Shown one piece after another: positions 25,666-33,653 of a DNA stretch of 55,753 bases. The stretch spans positions 1 through 55,753 of the forward strand of contig JAKQSZ010000054.1 in the NCBI GenBank assembly GCA_029569475.1, in the 5' to 3' direction. The position numbers were made by a program, and so were the translations under genes. Source of the DNA: Candidatus Eiseniibacteriota bacterium. GTDB lineage: Bacteria > Eisenbacteria > RBG-16-71-46 > CAIMUX01. Position 1 is the first letter of the stretch; each line of letters starts with the position of its first letter. The notes under the pieces were generated by a model that saw only the letters and a program-made list of their open reading frames with translations, made no database searches and had not been told where the DNA came from.

Positions 25666-26502
25666 TCAACAACTCGACAATCGGGCGCGGGCTTCGTCGA
25701 GACGCTCGACCACCTCGACCGTGACGCCCCATGTACCGGGAGATGCGTCTCCCCGACCGCCCCCGTGAAAGTCCGACCCTCCCGTCGGGATCAGACCGCG
25801 CCGCCGGGCCTCTTCCGCCATGGTCTGGGCCAGATCAGGATCATGGCGCGGGTGGTGCACCTCGATCCCGAGGGCCCCCGCCTGCACAAAACGATCCAGC
25901 ACCGCCGACCAATCGGCATAGGCGCCCGGGTGGGCCAGCACCGGCACCCCGCCCGCGGCCCTGATCACGGCGATCGCGTTCTCAGGCGCGAGTGTCCGGT
26001 TCGGCAGGTACGCCGGGCACCCGGCACCGATGTAGTACCGGAACGCGTCGTTGTAGTTCTCGATCCAGCCGCGCGCCAGCAACGCCTCGGCCACGTGCGG
26101 ACGTCCGATGACCCGGCCCAAAGCCCGCGACCGGACCTCTTCGGCCGTGAGCGGAAGTCCGAGGCCGGACAGACGCCCGAGCATGCCGTGAAGCCGCTCC
26201 TCGCGAGCTCGTTCCAGCTCTCCCAGCATCGCCGCAAACGCGCCATGGCCGGCGGAGACTCCATAGCCGAGGACGTGGATGTCCTGCCCCTGGTATTCGA
26301 TGCTCAACTCCACGCCCTCGATCAGGCGGATTCCCTGGCGGCGCGCCTCCGCGGCGGCCCGGGGCAGCCCCGCGACCGTATCGTGATCGGTCACGGCGAT
26401 CACCTGCACCGAAGCCTCCCGGCAACGAACCACCAGTTCCTCCGGGGTCAGGACGCCGTCGGAGAACATCGTATGGAGATGAAGATCGACCGGCAGACTC
26501 AT
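25666..26502 (-). CDS. PHP-domain metal-dependent phosphoesterase (YciV/TrpH-like)
   Basis: A 278-residue PHP protein. The metal-binding motifs are DLHLHTMFSDG, VTDHDTVAG, IEGVELS, LAHPG and GSDFHG. Homologues (YciV/RNase AM, TrpH) act as 5'-3' exoribonucleases or nucleotide phosphatases; which applies here cannot be told. The ATG at 26502 has GGAGG three bases upstream, and the frame upstream of it is repeat-rich and not family-like. It runs directly into ccmE. In the 238-base gap to dnaE there are two copies of a small palindrome. Confidence 0.9.
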   Translation of the reverse strand: MSLPVDLHLHTMFSDGVLTPEELVVRCREASVQVIAVTDHDTVAGLPRAAAEARRQGIRLIEGVELSIEYQGQDIHVLGYGVSAGHGAFAAMLGELERAREERLHGMLGRLSGLGLPLTAEEVRSRALGRVIGRPHVAEALLARGWIENYNDAFRYYIGAGCPAYLPNRTLAPENAIAVIRAAGGVPVLAHPGAYADWSAVLDRFVQAGALGIEVHHPRHDPDLAQTMAEEARRRGLIPTGGSDFHGGGRGDASPGTWGVTVEVVERLDEARARLSSC

Positions 26503-26587
26503 GGGCCTCCAGCTGTCGCCACGCCGGATCGACGCCGGCCCCGCGGCCGCCGGATCGAACCCGGCCACCCGCACGGCCGCCGGCCAG

Positions 26588-26643
26588 ACCGGCCAGCCAG
26601 GCCGGGCGGCGAGACCGCCAGCCACACCGGCCAGCCAAGCCGG
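26588..26643. repeat. Pair of REP-like palindromes
   Basis: Two 18-base copies, at 26588-26605 and 26626-26643, differ at one base. Each reads ACCGGCCAGCCA then A or G then GCCGG, and can fold as CCGGC with GCCGG around a 7-base loop. They lie in the spacer between dnaE and the PHP gene. Confidence 0.55.
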
Positions 26644-26740
26644 TCAGTGTAGCCCACGCGCGATCCCCGCGTCCATGACCACCCTCGCCGGAACGGTCTC
26701 CACCGCCGCGAAAGAACGGCTCCGGCCCGTGTGCCGGACG

Positions 26741-29700
26741 TCAGTCCGCCACGGCTCCCGCCGGATGTGCCGGAGCATCCACCGTTGCGTCGCCAGGGTT
26801 CGGCGGCTCCTCGAGCGGCGCAGCATCCAAAGCGCGCCGGCGGGCCGGCAGAACGCGGCTGGATGGGAAGATATCCGCGCTCCGCCTTCCCCGGCCGTCC
26901 CCGACGAGCAGACGAAGGCTCGACGCCCCGGAGGCGTCCACAAGTCTGCGCAGCAGCGGGTCGGTGGCTGCCACCCGCGTGCGGGAGAGCCGTATCTGCA
27001 CTCCCCCCAGAAGCTGGTGGTCCACGTGCAGGATCACGGGGCAGGCGCCGGGGTGCGCCGCCAGCGTATCGCGCAGCCTCTCCAGCTTCTCCGCCGGGGC
27101 TGAGGCTGACACCGCCAGGTGGAGCGAGAGCCGCCCCCGAGCCATCAGGTCGGGAAGCGGCAGCGCCTCTTCCAGCAGGATCTTGGGTTTCTCCTGCTCG
27201 CGGGTGGACAGCTTGCCTTTGAGGAGCAGCGGCTGGTCCCCCGTCAGGGCCGCCCGGTAGTGCGCGAACGCATCGGCGAAGACGACACACTCCAGCGTCC
27301 CCGTGAAGTCCTCCACGGTGACGAAGGCCATCGTCCCCCCCTTACGGTCGGTGCTTGTCTTCACCTGGACCGGGATGCCCCCGACCAGGACCTCGGAGGT
27401 GTCGGCCAGGTCCGCGAGGGCATGCGTCGAGCACGAACCGAGCCGCTCCAGCGCCAGACGCCAGGCATCCATGGGATGTCCCGAGATGTAGAAGCCGAGC
27501 GCCCCCTTCTCCCGGCGGAGCGTCTCCTCCGCGCCCCAGGGTTCGGCCTGGGGAAGCGGCGGCCTCGGGGAGAGACCGCCGGCGCCGGGGGCGCCGAAGA
27601 GCGATCCCTGGCCCATCTCCTTCTCGCGGCGGCGGCGGACCGCCCACTCCATGGCCACCGGCAGGCCCTCGGCCAGCCGGGCCCGCGCGGGGTCGCAGCC
27701 ATCGAGCGCGCCCGCGTGGATCAGCGCCTCCAGGCACTTGCGGTTGACCGCGGCGGGGTCAATGCGCTCGCAGAGATCGAAGAGGTCCCGGTACGGGCCG
27801 TCCGCGCGCCCCTGTTGGATCGAGACGACCGCGTTGTGGCCGACCCCCTTGACCGCGCCCAGGCCGAAGCGGATGTCGCTCCCTTCCACGGTGAAGCCTT
27901 CCTCGGAGGAGTTGACGTCGGGCGCCAGGACCTTGATGCCCATCCGTCGGCACTCCGCCAGGAGGATCATCACCCGGTCGGTGTTGGACATCTCGGACGT
28001 GAGGGTGGCGGCCATGAACTCGACCGGGTAATGGGCCTTGAGGTAGGCCGTCTGGTAGGCGACCAGGGCGTAACCGGCGGAGTGCGACTTGTTGAAGCCA
28101 TAGCCGGCGAAGTGGGCCATCAGGTCGAAGACCCGGCACGCCACCCCCTTGCTGACGTCGCGGGCCAGCGCGCGCTCGATGAAGCCCGCGCGCTGCTCGG
28201 CCATGATCTCCGCCTTCTTCTTTCCCATGGCCCGCCGCAGCAGGTCGGCCTCGCCGAGCGAGTAACCGGCCAGTGCCGAAGCGATCTGCATCACCTGTTC
28301 CTGGTAGACGATGACCCCGTAGGTCTCCTTCAGGATCGGCTCCAGGAGCGGGTGCTCGTACTCGATCTTCTTCTCCCCGTGCTTGCGCTGGATGAAATCC
28401 TCGATCATGCCCGAGCCGAGCGGCCCCGGACGGTAGAGGGCGTTCATGGCGATCATGTCCTCGAGGCACTCGGGGCGCAGCTTGCGCAGGTACTCGGCCA
28501 TCCCCGAGCTCTCGAACTGGAAGACCCCGACCGTGTCCCCTGCCGCCACCAGCTCGAAGGCGGCCGGGTCATCGAGCGGGATGCGGTCGAGATCGACCTC
28601 GATCTCCCGCCGGCGGAGCGACTCCAGGCAGTCCTGCAGGACGGTCAGGGTGCGCAGGCCGAGGAAGTCGATCTTCAGCAGGCCGATCTTCTCGCACGCT
28701 CCCATGTCGAACTGCGTGGTGGTTTCGTCATCGCTGCCCCGGTAGAGCGGAACATAATCGGTGAGAGGGGTCGGGGTGATCACAACGCCGGCGGCATGGG
28801 TGGAGGCATGCCGCGAGAGTCCTTCCAGGACCCGGGCGTGCGACATCAGCTCGCGAACCCGCTCGTCCTGGTCGTGCAACGCGCGCAGGTCGGGCGACTG
28901 CTCGAGGGCCTTCTCCAGCTTGATGCCCAGCTCGGCGGGGATCATCTTGGCGATGCGATCGACCTCGCTGTAGGGCAACCCCATCACCCGGCCCACGTCG
29001 CGCACCACCGCCCGCGCCGCCATGGTGCCGAAGGTGATGATCTGGCAGACGTTTTCGGCCCCGTACTTGTCCACCACATACTGGATGACGCGCGCCCGCC
29101 CGCGGTCGGAGAAGTCGATGTCGATATCCGGCATCGTGATCCGCTCAGGATTCAGGAAGCGTTCGAAGAGGAGGCTGTAGCGGATCGGATCAATGTTGGT
29201 GATGCCGAGCGCGTAGGAGACGATGCTGCCGGCGGCCGATCCCCTCCCGGGTCCGACCGGGACGCCCAGGCCGCGGGCATGGTTGATGAAGTCCTGGACG
29301 ATGAGAAAGTAGCCCTCATAGCCCATCTGCCCGATCACGCCGAGCTCGTACTCCAGCCGCTCCCGGAGAACGCCTTCCAGCGAACCGTAGCGGCGGCGGA
29401 CCCCTTCCTCGCAGAGGTGCCGCAGATAGGAGGCGAGGTCGGCGAAAGGCTCGGGCGGAGGGAAGTGCGGCAGCTTCAGCTGGCCGAACTCGATCTCCGC
29501 CTGGCAGCGCTCGGCGATCTTCAGCGTGTTTCCCAGCGCGGCTTCCTGGCCGGGGAAGAGCGCATACATCTCCTCGGCCGTCTTCAGGTAGAGCTGGTCG
29601 GTGGTGTATTTCAAACGGTCGCCATCGGTCCTGGACTTGCCGGTCTGGATGCAGAGCAGGATGTCGTGGGCTCCGGAGTGCTCCGGGCGGAGATAGTGGC

Positions 29701-30316
29701 AGTCGTTGGTCACCACCAGCGGCACGTCCATCTCTCCCGCGAGGTCGATCAGGCGGCGGTTGGCCTTGGACTCCTCGGGGATCCCGTGGTCCTGCAGCTC
29801 GAGGTAGAAGTCGCCGTCGAAGATCTCCCGGTAAAAGGAGGTCGTCGCGCGCGCCTCGTCGAAGCGATCCTCGCGGACAAGCTGGTTGACCTCGCCCTTC
29901 AGGCAGGCGGAGAGACCGATGAGGCCGGCGCCGTGCTCGCGCAGAAGGTCTTTGTCCACCCGGGGCTTGTAGTAGAAGCCCTCCAGGAAAGCCGCGCTCG
30001 TCAGCTTGAGAAGATTGCGGTAGCCCTCCTGGTTGCGGGCCAGCAGGACGAGGTGGTGGCTGCGGGCCTCGCGGCCGGGCTGGCGGTCCTTGCGGGAACC
30101 GGTGGCCACGTAGGCTTCCATCCCGATGATGGGATGGATCCCCTGGCTCTTGGCGGTCTGGTAGAACTCGACGGCCGCGAAGAGGTTGCCGTGATCGGTC
30201 ATCGCGATGGACGGCATGCCTTGCTGGCGGGCGGCCCCGATGAGGTCCTCGATGCGACAAGCGCCGTCCAGGAGGCTGTAGTGCGTGTGATTGTGGAGAT
30301 GGACAAAACCGCTCAC
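26741..30316 (-). CDS. dnaE: DNA polymerase III alpha subunit
   Basis: A 1191-residue DnaE1-type replicative polymerase. The N-terminal PHP domain opens with FVHLHNHTHYSLLDGA. The palm carries GRGSAAGS, the metal-binding PDIDIDFSDRGR near residues 395-405 and a third Asp in LLKIDFLGLRTL near 547. A tandem HhH region (AGYGFNKSHSAGYALVAYQTAYLK) and the C-terminal OB-fold follow. The GTG at 30316 is chosen because conserved sequence starts three codons later and GGGGG lies upstream; the open frame further 5' contains the promoter TTGCGC-N17-TACGAT. It is transcribed alone or with the genes at 26502 and below. Confidence 0.97.
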   Translation of the reverse strand: MSGFVHLHNHTHYSLLDGACRIEDLIGAARQQGMPSIAMTDHGNLFAAVEFYQTAKSQGIHPIIGMEAYVATGSRKDRQPGREARSHHLVLLARNQEGYRNLLKLTSAAFLEGFYYKPRVDKDLLREHGAGLIGLSACLKGEVNQLVREDRFDEARATTSFYREIFDGDFYLELQDHGIPEESKANRRLIDLAGEMDVPLVVTNDCHYLRPEHSGAHDILLCIQTGKSRTDGDRLKYTTDQLYLKTAEEMYALFPGQEAALGNTLKIAERCQAEIEFGQLKLPHFPPPEPFADLASYLRHLCEEGVRRRYGSLEGVLRERLEYELGVIGQMGYEGYFLIVQDFINHARGLGVPVGPGRGSAAGSIVSYALGITNIDPIRYSLLFERFLNPERITMPDIDIDFSDRGRARVIQYVVDKYGAENVCQIITFGTMAARAVVRDVGRVMGLPYSEVDRIAKMIPAELGIKLEKALEQSPDLRALHDQDERVRELMSHARVLEGLSRHASTHAAGVVITPTPLTDYVPLYRGSDDETTTQFDMGACEKIGLLKIDFLGLRTLTVLQDCLESLRRREIEVDLDRIPLDDPAAFELVAAGDTVGVFQFESSGMAEYLRKLRPECLEDMIAMNALYRPGPLGSGMIEDFIQRKHGEKKIEYEHPLLEPILKETYGVIVYQEQVMQIASALAGYSLGEADLLRRAMGKKKAEIMAEQRAGFIERALARDVSKGVACRVFDLMAHFAGYGFNKSHSAGYALVAYQTAYLKAHYPVEFMAATLTSEMSNTDRVMILLAECRRMGIKVLAPDVNSSEEGFTVEGSDIRFGLGAVKGVGHNAVVSIQQGRADGPYRDLFDLCERIDPAAVNRKCLEALIHAGALDGCDPARARLAEGLPVAMEWAVRRRREKEMGQGSLFGAPGAGGLSPRPPLPQAEPWGAEETLRREKGALGFYISGHPMDAWRLALERLGSCSTHALADLADTSEVLVGGIPVQVKTSTDRKGGTMAFVTVEDFTGTLECVVFADAFAHYRAALTGDQPLLLKGKLSTREQEKPKILLEEALPLPDLMARGRLSLHLAVSASAPAEKLERLRDTLAAHPGACPVILHVDHQLLGGVQIRLSRTRVAATDPLLRRLVDASGASSLRLLVGDGRGRRSADIFPSSRVLPARRRALDAAPLEEPPNPGDATVDAPAHPAGAVAD

Positions 30317-30401
30317 GACTGCCCCCAGCGGAACGAAATTGCGACTTAAGTGATTGTTTGCTCGTTCTTTAGGACCGATGCGCGATCTTTGGATGGGCCG
30401 C

Positions 30402-30430
30402 ATCGTAACACGTCCGATGCGCGTGCGCAA
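30402..30430 (-). promoter_or_regulatory. Candidate dnaE promoter
   Basis: On the minus strand, TTGCGC is followed by 17 bases and TACGAT, giving a leader of about 80 bases to the GTG of dnaE. The 302-base spacer also holds the divergent promoter at 30525-30553. Confidence 0.55.
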
Positions 30431-30524
30431 CCGGCTGGTCGCTATCCATAACGTACGTCGCATCAGCTAGATAGCCGTATCGAGGGAGTCCCGCCGCGAT
30501 CCGGGAGGGGCGCTCGGGCCATGT

Positions 30525-30553
30525 TTGACACGCCTCGCCGGCGATCCTATAGT
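30525..30553 (+). promoter_or_regulatory. Strong candidate promoter for the gene at 30619
   Basis: TTGACA, a 17-base spacer and TATAGT form one of the best sigma70-like promoters in the window. The leader would be about 60 bases, ending at GGAGG before the ATG at 30619. Confidence 0.65.
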
Positions 30554-30618
30554 CGCCTCGTCTTGACCAGGGATAAGTTGGGAGCGCGAAGGCGCGAGGC
30601 AAGAGATTGGAGGGGTTC

Positions 30619-31095
30619 ATGTGCACTCGAAAGGGCGTCGCCGACACCGGGTGGGCCACCACACGAGTCCTGTCCGCCAGCATCATCATCTCGGTCTTTC
30701 TCTTCGGCCTGATCCTGCCGGGCCCGGTCTCTCCCGTGAGAGCAGAGGATAACTCCATCGTCACCGTGCTCAAGGACGCCGCCTACGGCGGCCTCGGCGG
30801 GCTTCTCCTGGGCGGCGTTCTCGCGCTCGTGGTCGACAAGGACTCGCGCGATGACTCGATCCGCTGGGGAGTGGTGGCCGGCACCTTCGCCGGCTTCGCC
30901 TACGGGATCTATGAAGTCACTCGCCCCGATGAGTACGCCGGCTACCCTGGATCGATCGGCCAGCCGATGGCCTCCCTGACCGACACTGCCTGTCCTCCGC
31001 TCCGGCTGGCCGACGTCGGCGCCCGGTTCCGCTCGACCGCCTGCCTCGGCCTGGAGGATGTCCGCCTGGCGGCGGCGCCTGCGGAGAAATCGTGA
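30619..31095 (+). CDS. 158-residue exported Gly-rich membrane protein of unknown function
   Basis: I do not recognise this protein. It starts with a signal-like region (TTRVLSASIIISVFLFGLILPG, then SPVRAEDN). It then has two Gly-rich hydrophobic segments (AAYGGLGGLLLGGVLALVV and WGVVAGTFAGFAYGIYEV), the sort of Gly-zipper hairpin seen in outer-membrane or inner-membrane small proteins. The C-terminal half is soluble with two Cys. The ATG at 30619 has GGAGG six bases upstream; the frame also runs from a TTG at 30607 but that covers the ribosome site. It has a strong promoter and its stop overlaps the next gene (TGATG). Confidence 0.65.
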   Translation: MCTRKGVADTGWATTRVLSASIIISVFLFGLILPGPVSPVRAEDNSIVTVLKDAAYGGLGGLLLGGVLALVVDKDSRDDSIRWGVVAGTFAGFAYGIYEVTRPDEYAGYPGSIGQPMASLTDTACPPLRLADVGARFRSTACLGLEDVRLAAAPAEKS

Positions 31096-32018
31096 TGGCC
31101 AGGAAGTCGAAGGGGGACGACGGCGGCGCAAGGCCGCGCCAGGCGCGGCCGGCGGTCTCGCCCCGCAAGGCCAGCCCAGCCGACAAGAGCCGTCGTCCCG
31201 ATCCGGAGGCGGGAACCTCCCGGTCCGCCCGGCCGGCCGCAAGCAAGAACCGGAAGCCGGCGACGGCCCGTTCGCGCCCCGCCGCACCCGCGCCGCCCGC
31301 TGCCCCGGCCGGGCGCCTCCGCCCGGCGGCGTCCCGGGTCAAGTCCGCCTCCAGCGCTTCCTCCCGTTCCGCGGCTGCGCCAGCGGAGGGCGCTCGCTCC
31401 TCCACCCGCCGGAGCGCGGGAAGCGCCTCGGCGCAGCCCCGCAAGACCGCGCCCGCGGATCCGGGCGCGGGGGCCGAAGCCCTTCAGATCCTGCGGCAGG
31501 AGAACAACGAGCTGCTGGACATCATCAGGACGCTGCGCGCGGAACGGGACTCGGCCCTGGCGGAGGCCTCTCGCTCGACCCAGCGGGTCGAGGACCTGGA
31601 GGGGCAGCTGGCCCGGCGTTCTCCGGCCGGCGACAAGAGCGGCCCGGGAGCTTTCGATCCGGGGATCGATCTGGGCGGTGATGAAGACGAGGACGAAGAG
31701 GACGAGGCCGAGGCCGAGGACGAATTGGAGGGCGCCGCCGGGTTCTTCGACCGCATCGACGAACTCCGGTCCCGTCGCATCGAACTCGATCGCGAGCGCG
31801 CCGACCGGGAGCTCGAGCAGTCGGAGCAGGCGTTCTGGATGATCTGCCCGAAGTGCGGCGACCTGATGGAGGAGCAGGAGTCCGAGAGCGTCAAGCTCGA
31901 GCGGTGCGAGACCTGCGGAGGGCTCTATCTGGACCGGGGCGAGGTCGATCTCCTCCTGTCGATCGTCTCCGGAGACCGCGACGGTCTGCGCCGTCTCCAC
32001 AACGCGCTCAAGTTCTGA
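31095..32018 (+). CDS. Zinc-ribbon protein with basic N-terminus, coiled coil and acidic patch
   Basis: A 307-residue modular protein. Residues 1-120 are disordered and rich in Arg, Ala, Pro and Ser. A coiled coil follows (LQILRQENNELLDIIRTLRA), then an acidic run near 195-215 (GGDEDEDEEDEAEAEDE). The C-terminal zinc ribbon has two Cys pairs, CPKCGD and CETCGG, the latter in CETCGGLYLDRGEVDLL, the pattern of the TFIIB-type zinc-finger family (PF13453). Such ribbons bind nucleic acid or proteins. The ATG shares a base with the previous gene's stop (TGATG), so they are coupled. The exact role is unknown. Confidence 0.75.
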   Translation: MARKSKGDDGGARPRQARPAVSPRKASPADKSRRPDPEAGTSRSARPAASKNRKPATARSRPAAPAPPAAPAGRLRPAASRVKSASSASSRSAAAPAEGARSSTRRSAGSASAQPRKTAPADPGAGAEALQILRQENNELLDIIRTLRAERDSALAEASRSTQRVEDLEGQLARRSPAGDKSGPGAFDPGIDLGGDEDEDEEDEAEAEDELEGAAGFFDRIDELRSRRIELDRERADRELEQSEQAFWMICPKCGDLMEEQESESVKLERCETCGGLYLDRGEVDLLLSIVSGDRDGLRRLHNALKF

Positions 32019-32048
32019 GGGGCTGTTCGTTCCGGCTGAACCCGGCAT

Positions 32049-32076
32049 GGACCAGCGTGCGGCGCAGCGCTGGTCC
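32049..32076. terminator. Bidirectional hairpin between convergent genes
   Basis: GGACCAGCG (32049-32057) and CGCTGGTCC (32068-32076) are exact complements around a 10-base loop, placed midway between the stops at 32018 and 32086. There is no T run on either side, so termination is likely but may need help from Rho. Confidence 0.5.
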
Positions 32077-32085
32077 GTTCGTGAC

Positions 32086-33105
32086 CTACCTCTCGCGCAT
32101 CAGCTTCTTGAGCGCCCCCCAGCTCATCTCCCGCGTCGGCACGACCGGAGTCTGAATCCACACCCAACCAACGGAACTCCACAAAACCGTGCTGGCCTCG
32201 CCGACCGCGACCGCCCTCACGCCGGTCCAGGCCACCGCCCGCAGCCGCTGACTGGTGGGGCTCGGCGTCAGCCGCCACGAGCCGGGATCTCCCGGCTGGC
32301 CCGCGGAGACATGGATGCTTCCGTCATCCCCGACGAGGATCATCAGGCTGCCCACCGAGGCCCCTCCATGAAACGAAACGGCCGTGAACTCGGGAAGGAG
32401 CGTCCAGGTCAGCCCGTCTCCCTGCCCGAGCCAGAGGGTGCCGGAGGAGCCGAAGGCCACGTACTGACCATTGGGCCGGACAAGAACGCCGTGGAAGTCC
32501 TCGGTCTCCTGGATCGCCACCCGCTGCCAGTTGTTGGCGAAGACCCCGGCGCGCAGCACCACCCCATCCTCCCCGACCGCCACCGTGGAGGTGACCCCAT
32601 TGCTGGCCACACCCCGCAACGTGGTGGTGACCGGCGACGGCTCTGCCCGCCAGGTGGCGGCGCCGAGGTCGGTGCTGAGGGCGATGCTTCCTCCGTCTCC
32701 CACCGCCACCAGGCGGGGCCCGGCCTGCGCGAGCGCGCGCACCCCGGAAGCTCCGGTGGAACCCACCGGTTCGAAGACGTACCCCTCGGGGCCGGTCGAT
32801 CTCCAGACCGAGCCGTTTTCGGCCGCCACCACGAAGCGCGAGCCCGCCAGCGCCGCGCAGGTGTAGATCAGGGAAGAGTCGGCGCCCTCGGCCGGAAACC
32901 AGTTCCAGCCAAGCTGATCCGCGTGGCTGAAAAGGATCCGCCCTTCGCCGCAGAGAACACCGCGCGAGGACCCGCCGGCCACGCCGAGGAAGTCCGGCAG
33001 GTCCTGGCCTGCTGCCGGGGGCACGCTCCCGGCAGCGGAAAGCAGGGCAAAAGCCAGCGTGAACGCCGGGGCAAACCCGGGTCGCGGCAATCCTTGGTGT
33101 GGCAC
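32086..33105 (-). CDS. Secreted beta-propeller-like (Ycf48/BNR-type repeat) protein
   Basis: A 339-residue protein with a signal peptide (PRPGFAPAFTLAFALLSAAGSVPPAAGQD). It is followed by about six repeats of 45-50 residues, each with an AVGDGGSI, AVGEDGVV or LVGDDGSIHV strand and a following Trp. This is the repeat style of Ycf48-like and BNR propellers. It is probably periplasmic or extracellular and binds protein or glycan. The GTG at 33105 has GGGAGG upstream. A 25-base direct repeat (33133-33182) lies in its upstream region. It is convergent with the zinc-ribbon gene. Confidence 0.75.
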   Translation of the reverse strand: MPHQGLPRPGFAPAFTLAFALLSAAGSVPPAAGQDLPDFLGVAGGSSRGVLCGEGRILFSHADQLGWNWFPAEGADSSLIYTCAALAGSRFVVAAENGSVWRSTGPEGYVFEPVGSTGASGVRALAQAGPRLVAVGDGGSIALSTDLGAATWRAEPSPVTTTLRGVASNGVTSTVAVGEDGVVLRAGVFANNWQRVAIQETEDFHGVLVRPNGQYVAFGSSGTLWLGQGDGLTWTLLPEFTAVSFHGGASVGSLMILVGDDGSIHVSAGQPGDPGSWRLTPSPTSQRLRAVAWTGVRAVAVGEASTVLWSSVGWVWIQTPVVPTREMSWGALKKLMRER

Positions 33106-33132
33106 GAGACCTCCCGCCGGGACACCGCTGTG

Positions 33133-33182
33133 GCTGTGTCCTCGCCGTGTCTGATGTGCTGTGTCCTCGCCCGTGTCTGAAG
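33133..33182. repeat. Near-perfect 24/25-base direct repeat upstream of the propeller gene
   Basis: GCTGTGTCCTCGCC...GTGTCTGA occurs at 33133-33155 and again at 33158-33182, with a one-base insertion in the second copy. It lies 28-77 bases before the GTG at 33105, where a promoter or regulator site would be. Confidence 0.7.
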
Positions 33183-33255
33183 CCTCTCTGAGCTTAATGG
33201 ATCGGACGGCATCGTAGGAAATTCGAGTCCCTTCTCCCCCATCCAGGGCGCCCGC

Positions 33256-33533
33256 GGCGCTGTTGCCCGGGTCAAATGGGATGGGATGGGAGGATTGCGA
33301 CAGGCCGGGCTTCGCGAGGGGCCAGCCGGTTCCGGGGGCCGGCCGCAGTCCGCGGGTTACGGCGGACCCGCCCCTGGCCGATGAAGTCCCTGACCGGGGC
33401 TTTCTGTCGGATGCCCAGAAGCGCCCGGCCGGCCCGGGCGGAAGCCGCGAGCCGTTCTGGGACGTGGCGGCGGAGGCGGCGTCCAGGATCGCCGCATGGC
33501 GAAGGCCACCGGAGGTGCAGGGGGTCGGGGCGG
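33256..33533. other. Gene-free part of the spacer before the PpiD-like gene
   Basis: No convincing gene, repeat or RNA is seen here. Long frames on both strands in this region continue into, or mirror, neighbouring genes and lack a ribosome site or recognisable content. The short GGGATG runs near 33287-33297 are the only patterned part. Confidence 0.35.
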
Positions 33534-33562
33534 TTGTTCGTTGCGCCCCCGGCTGCTATGCT
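33534..33562 (+). promoter_or_regulatory. Candidate promoter for the PpiD-like gene
   Basis: TTGTTC, a 17-base spacer and TATGCT. The leader to the ATG at 33654 would be about 85 bases and ends with GGAGGAG. Confidence 0.5.
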
Positions 33563-33653
33563 GTCGTTTCGGTCCATGTGCGGCCGGGGCCTGGCGCACC
33601 TCGATGGCGCGGCCCAAACCCGTCCGATTTGAAGCCTGCGCGGAGGAGTTCGG

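Noticed and set aside
26548..26565. A T-arm-like GGTTCGATCC sequence (minus strand) suggesting a tRNA
   Set aside because: The stem is out of register by one base and no acceptor stem or CCA can be found, so it is a chance match.
27119..30349. Very long plus-strand frame (1076 codons) over dnaE
   Set aside because: It is antisense to dnaE, which has all family motifs; the antisense product has none.
33217..33245. TTCGAGTCCC...CCCCCATCCA resembling a tRNA 3' end
   Set aside because: The T-stem does not pair and no matching 5' acceptor (GGGGGAG) lies upstream, so no tRNA or attachment site is supported.
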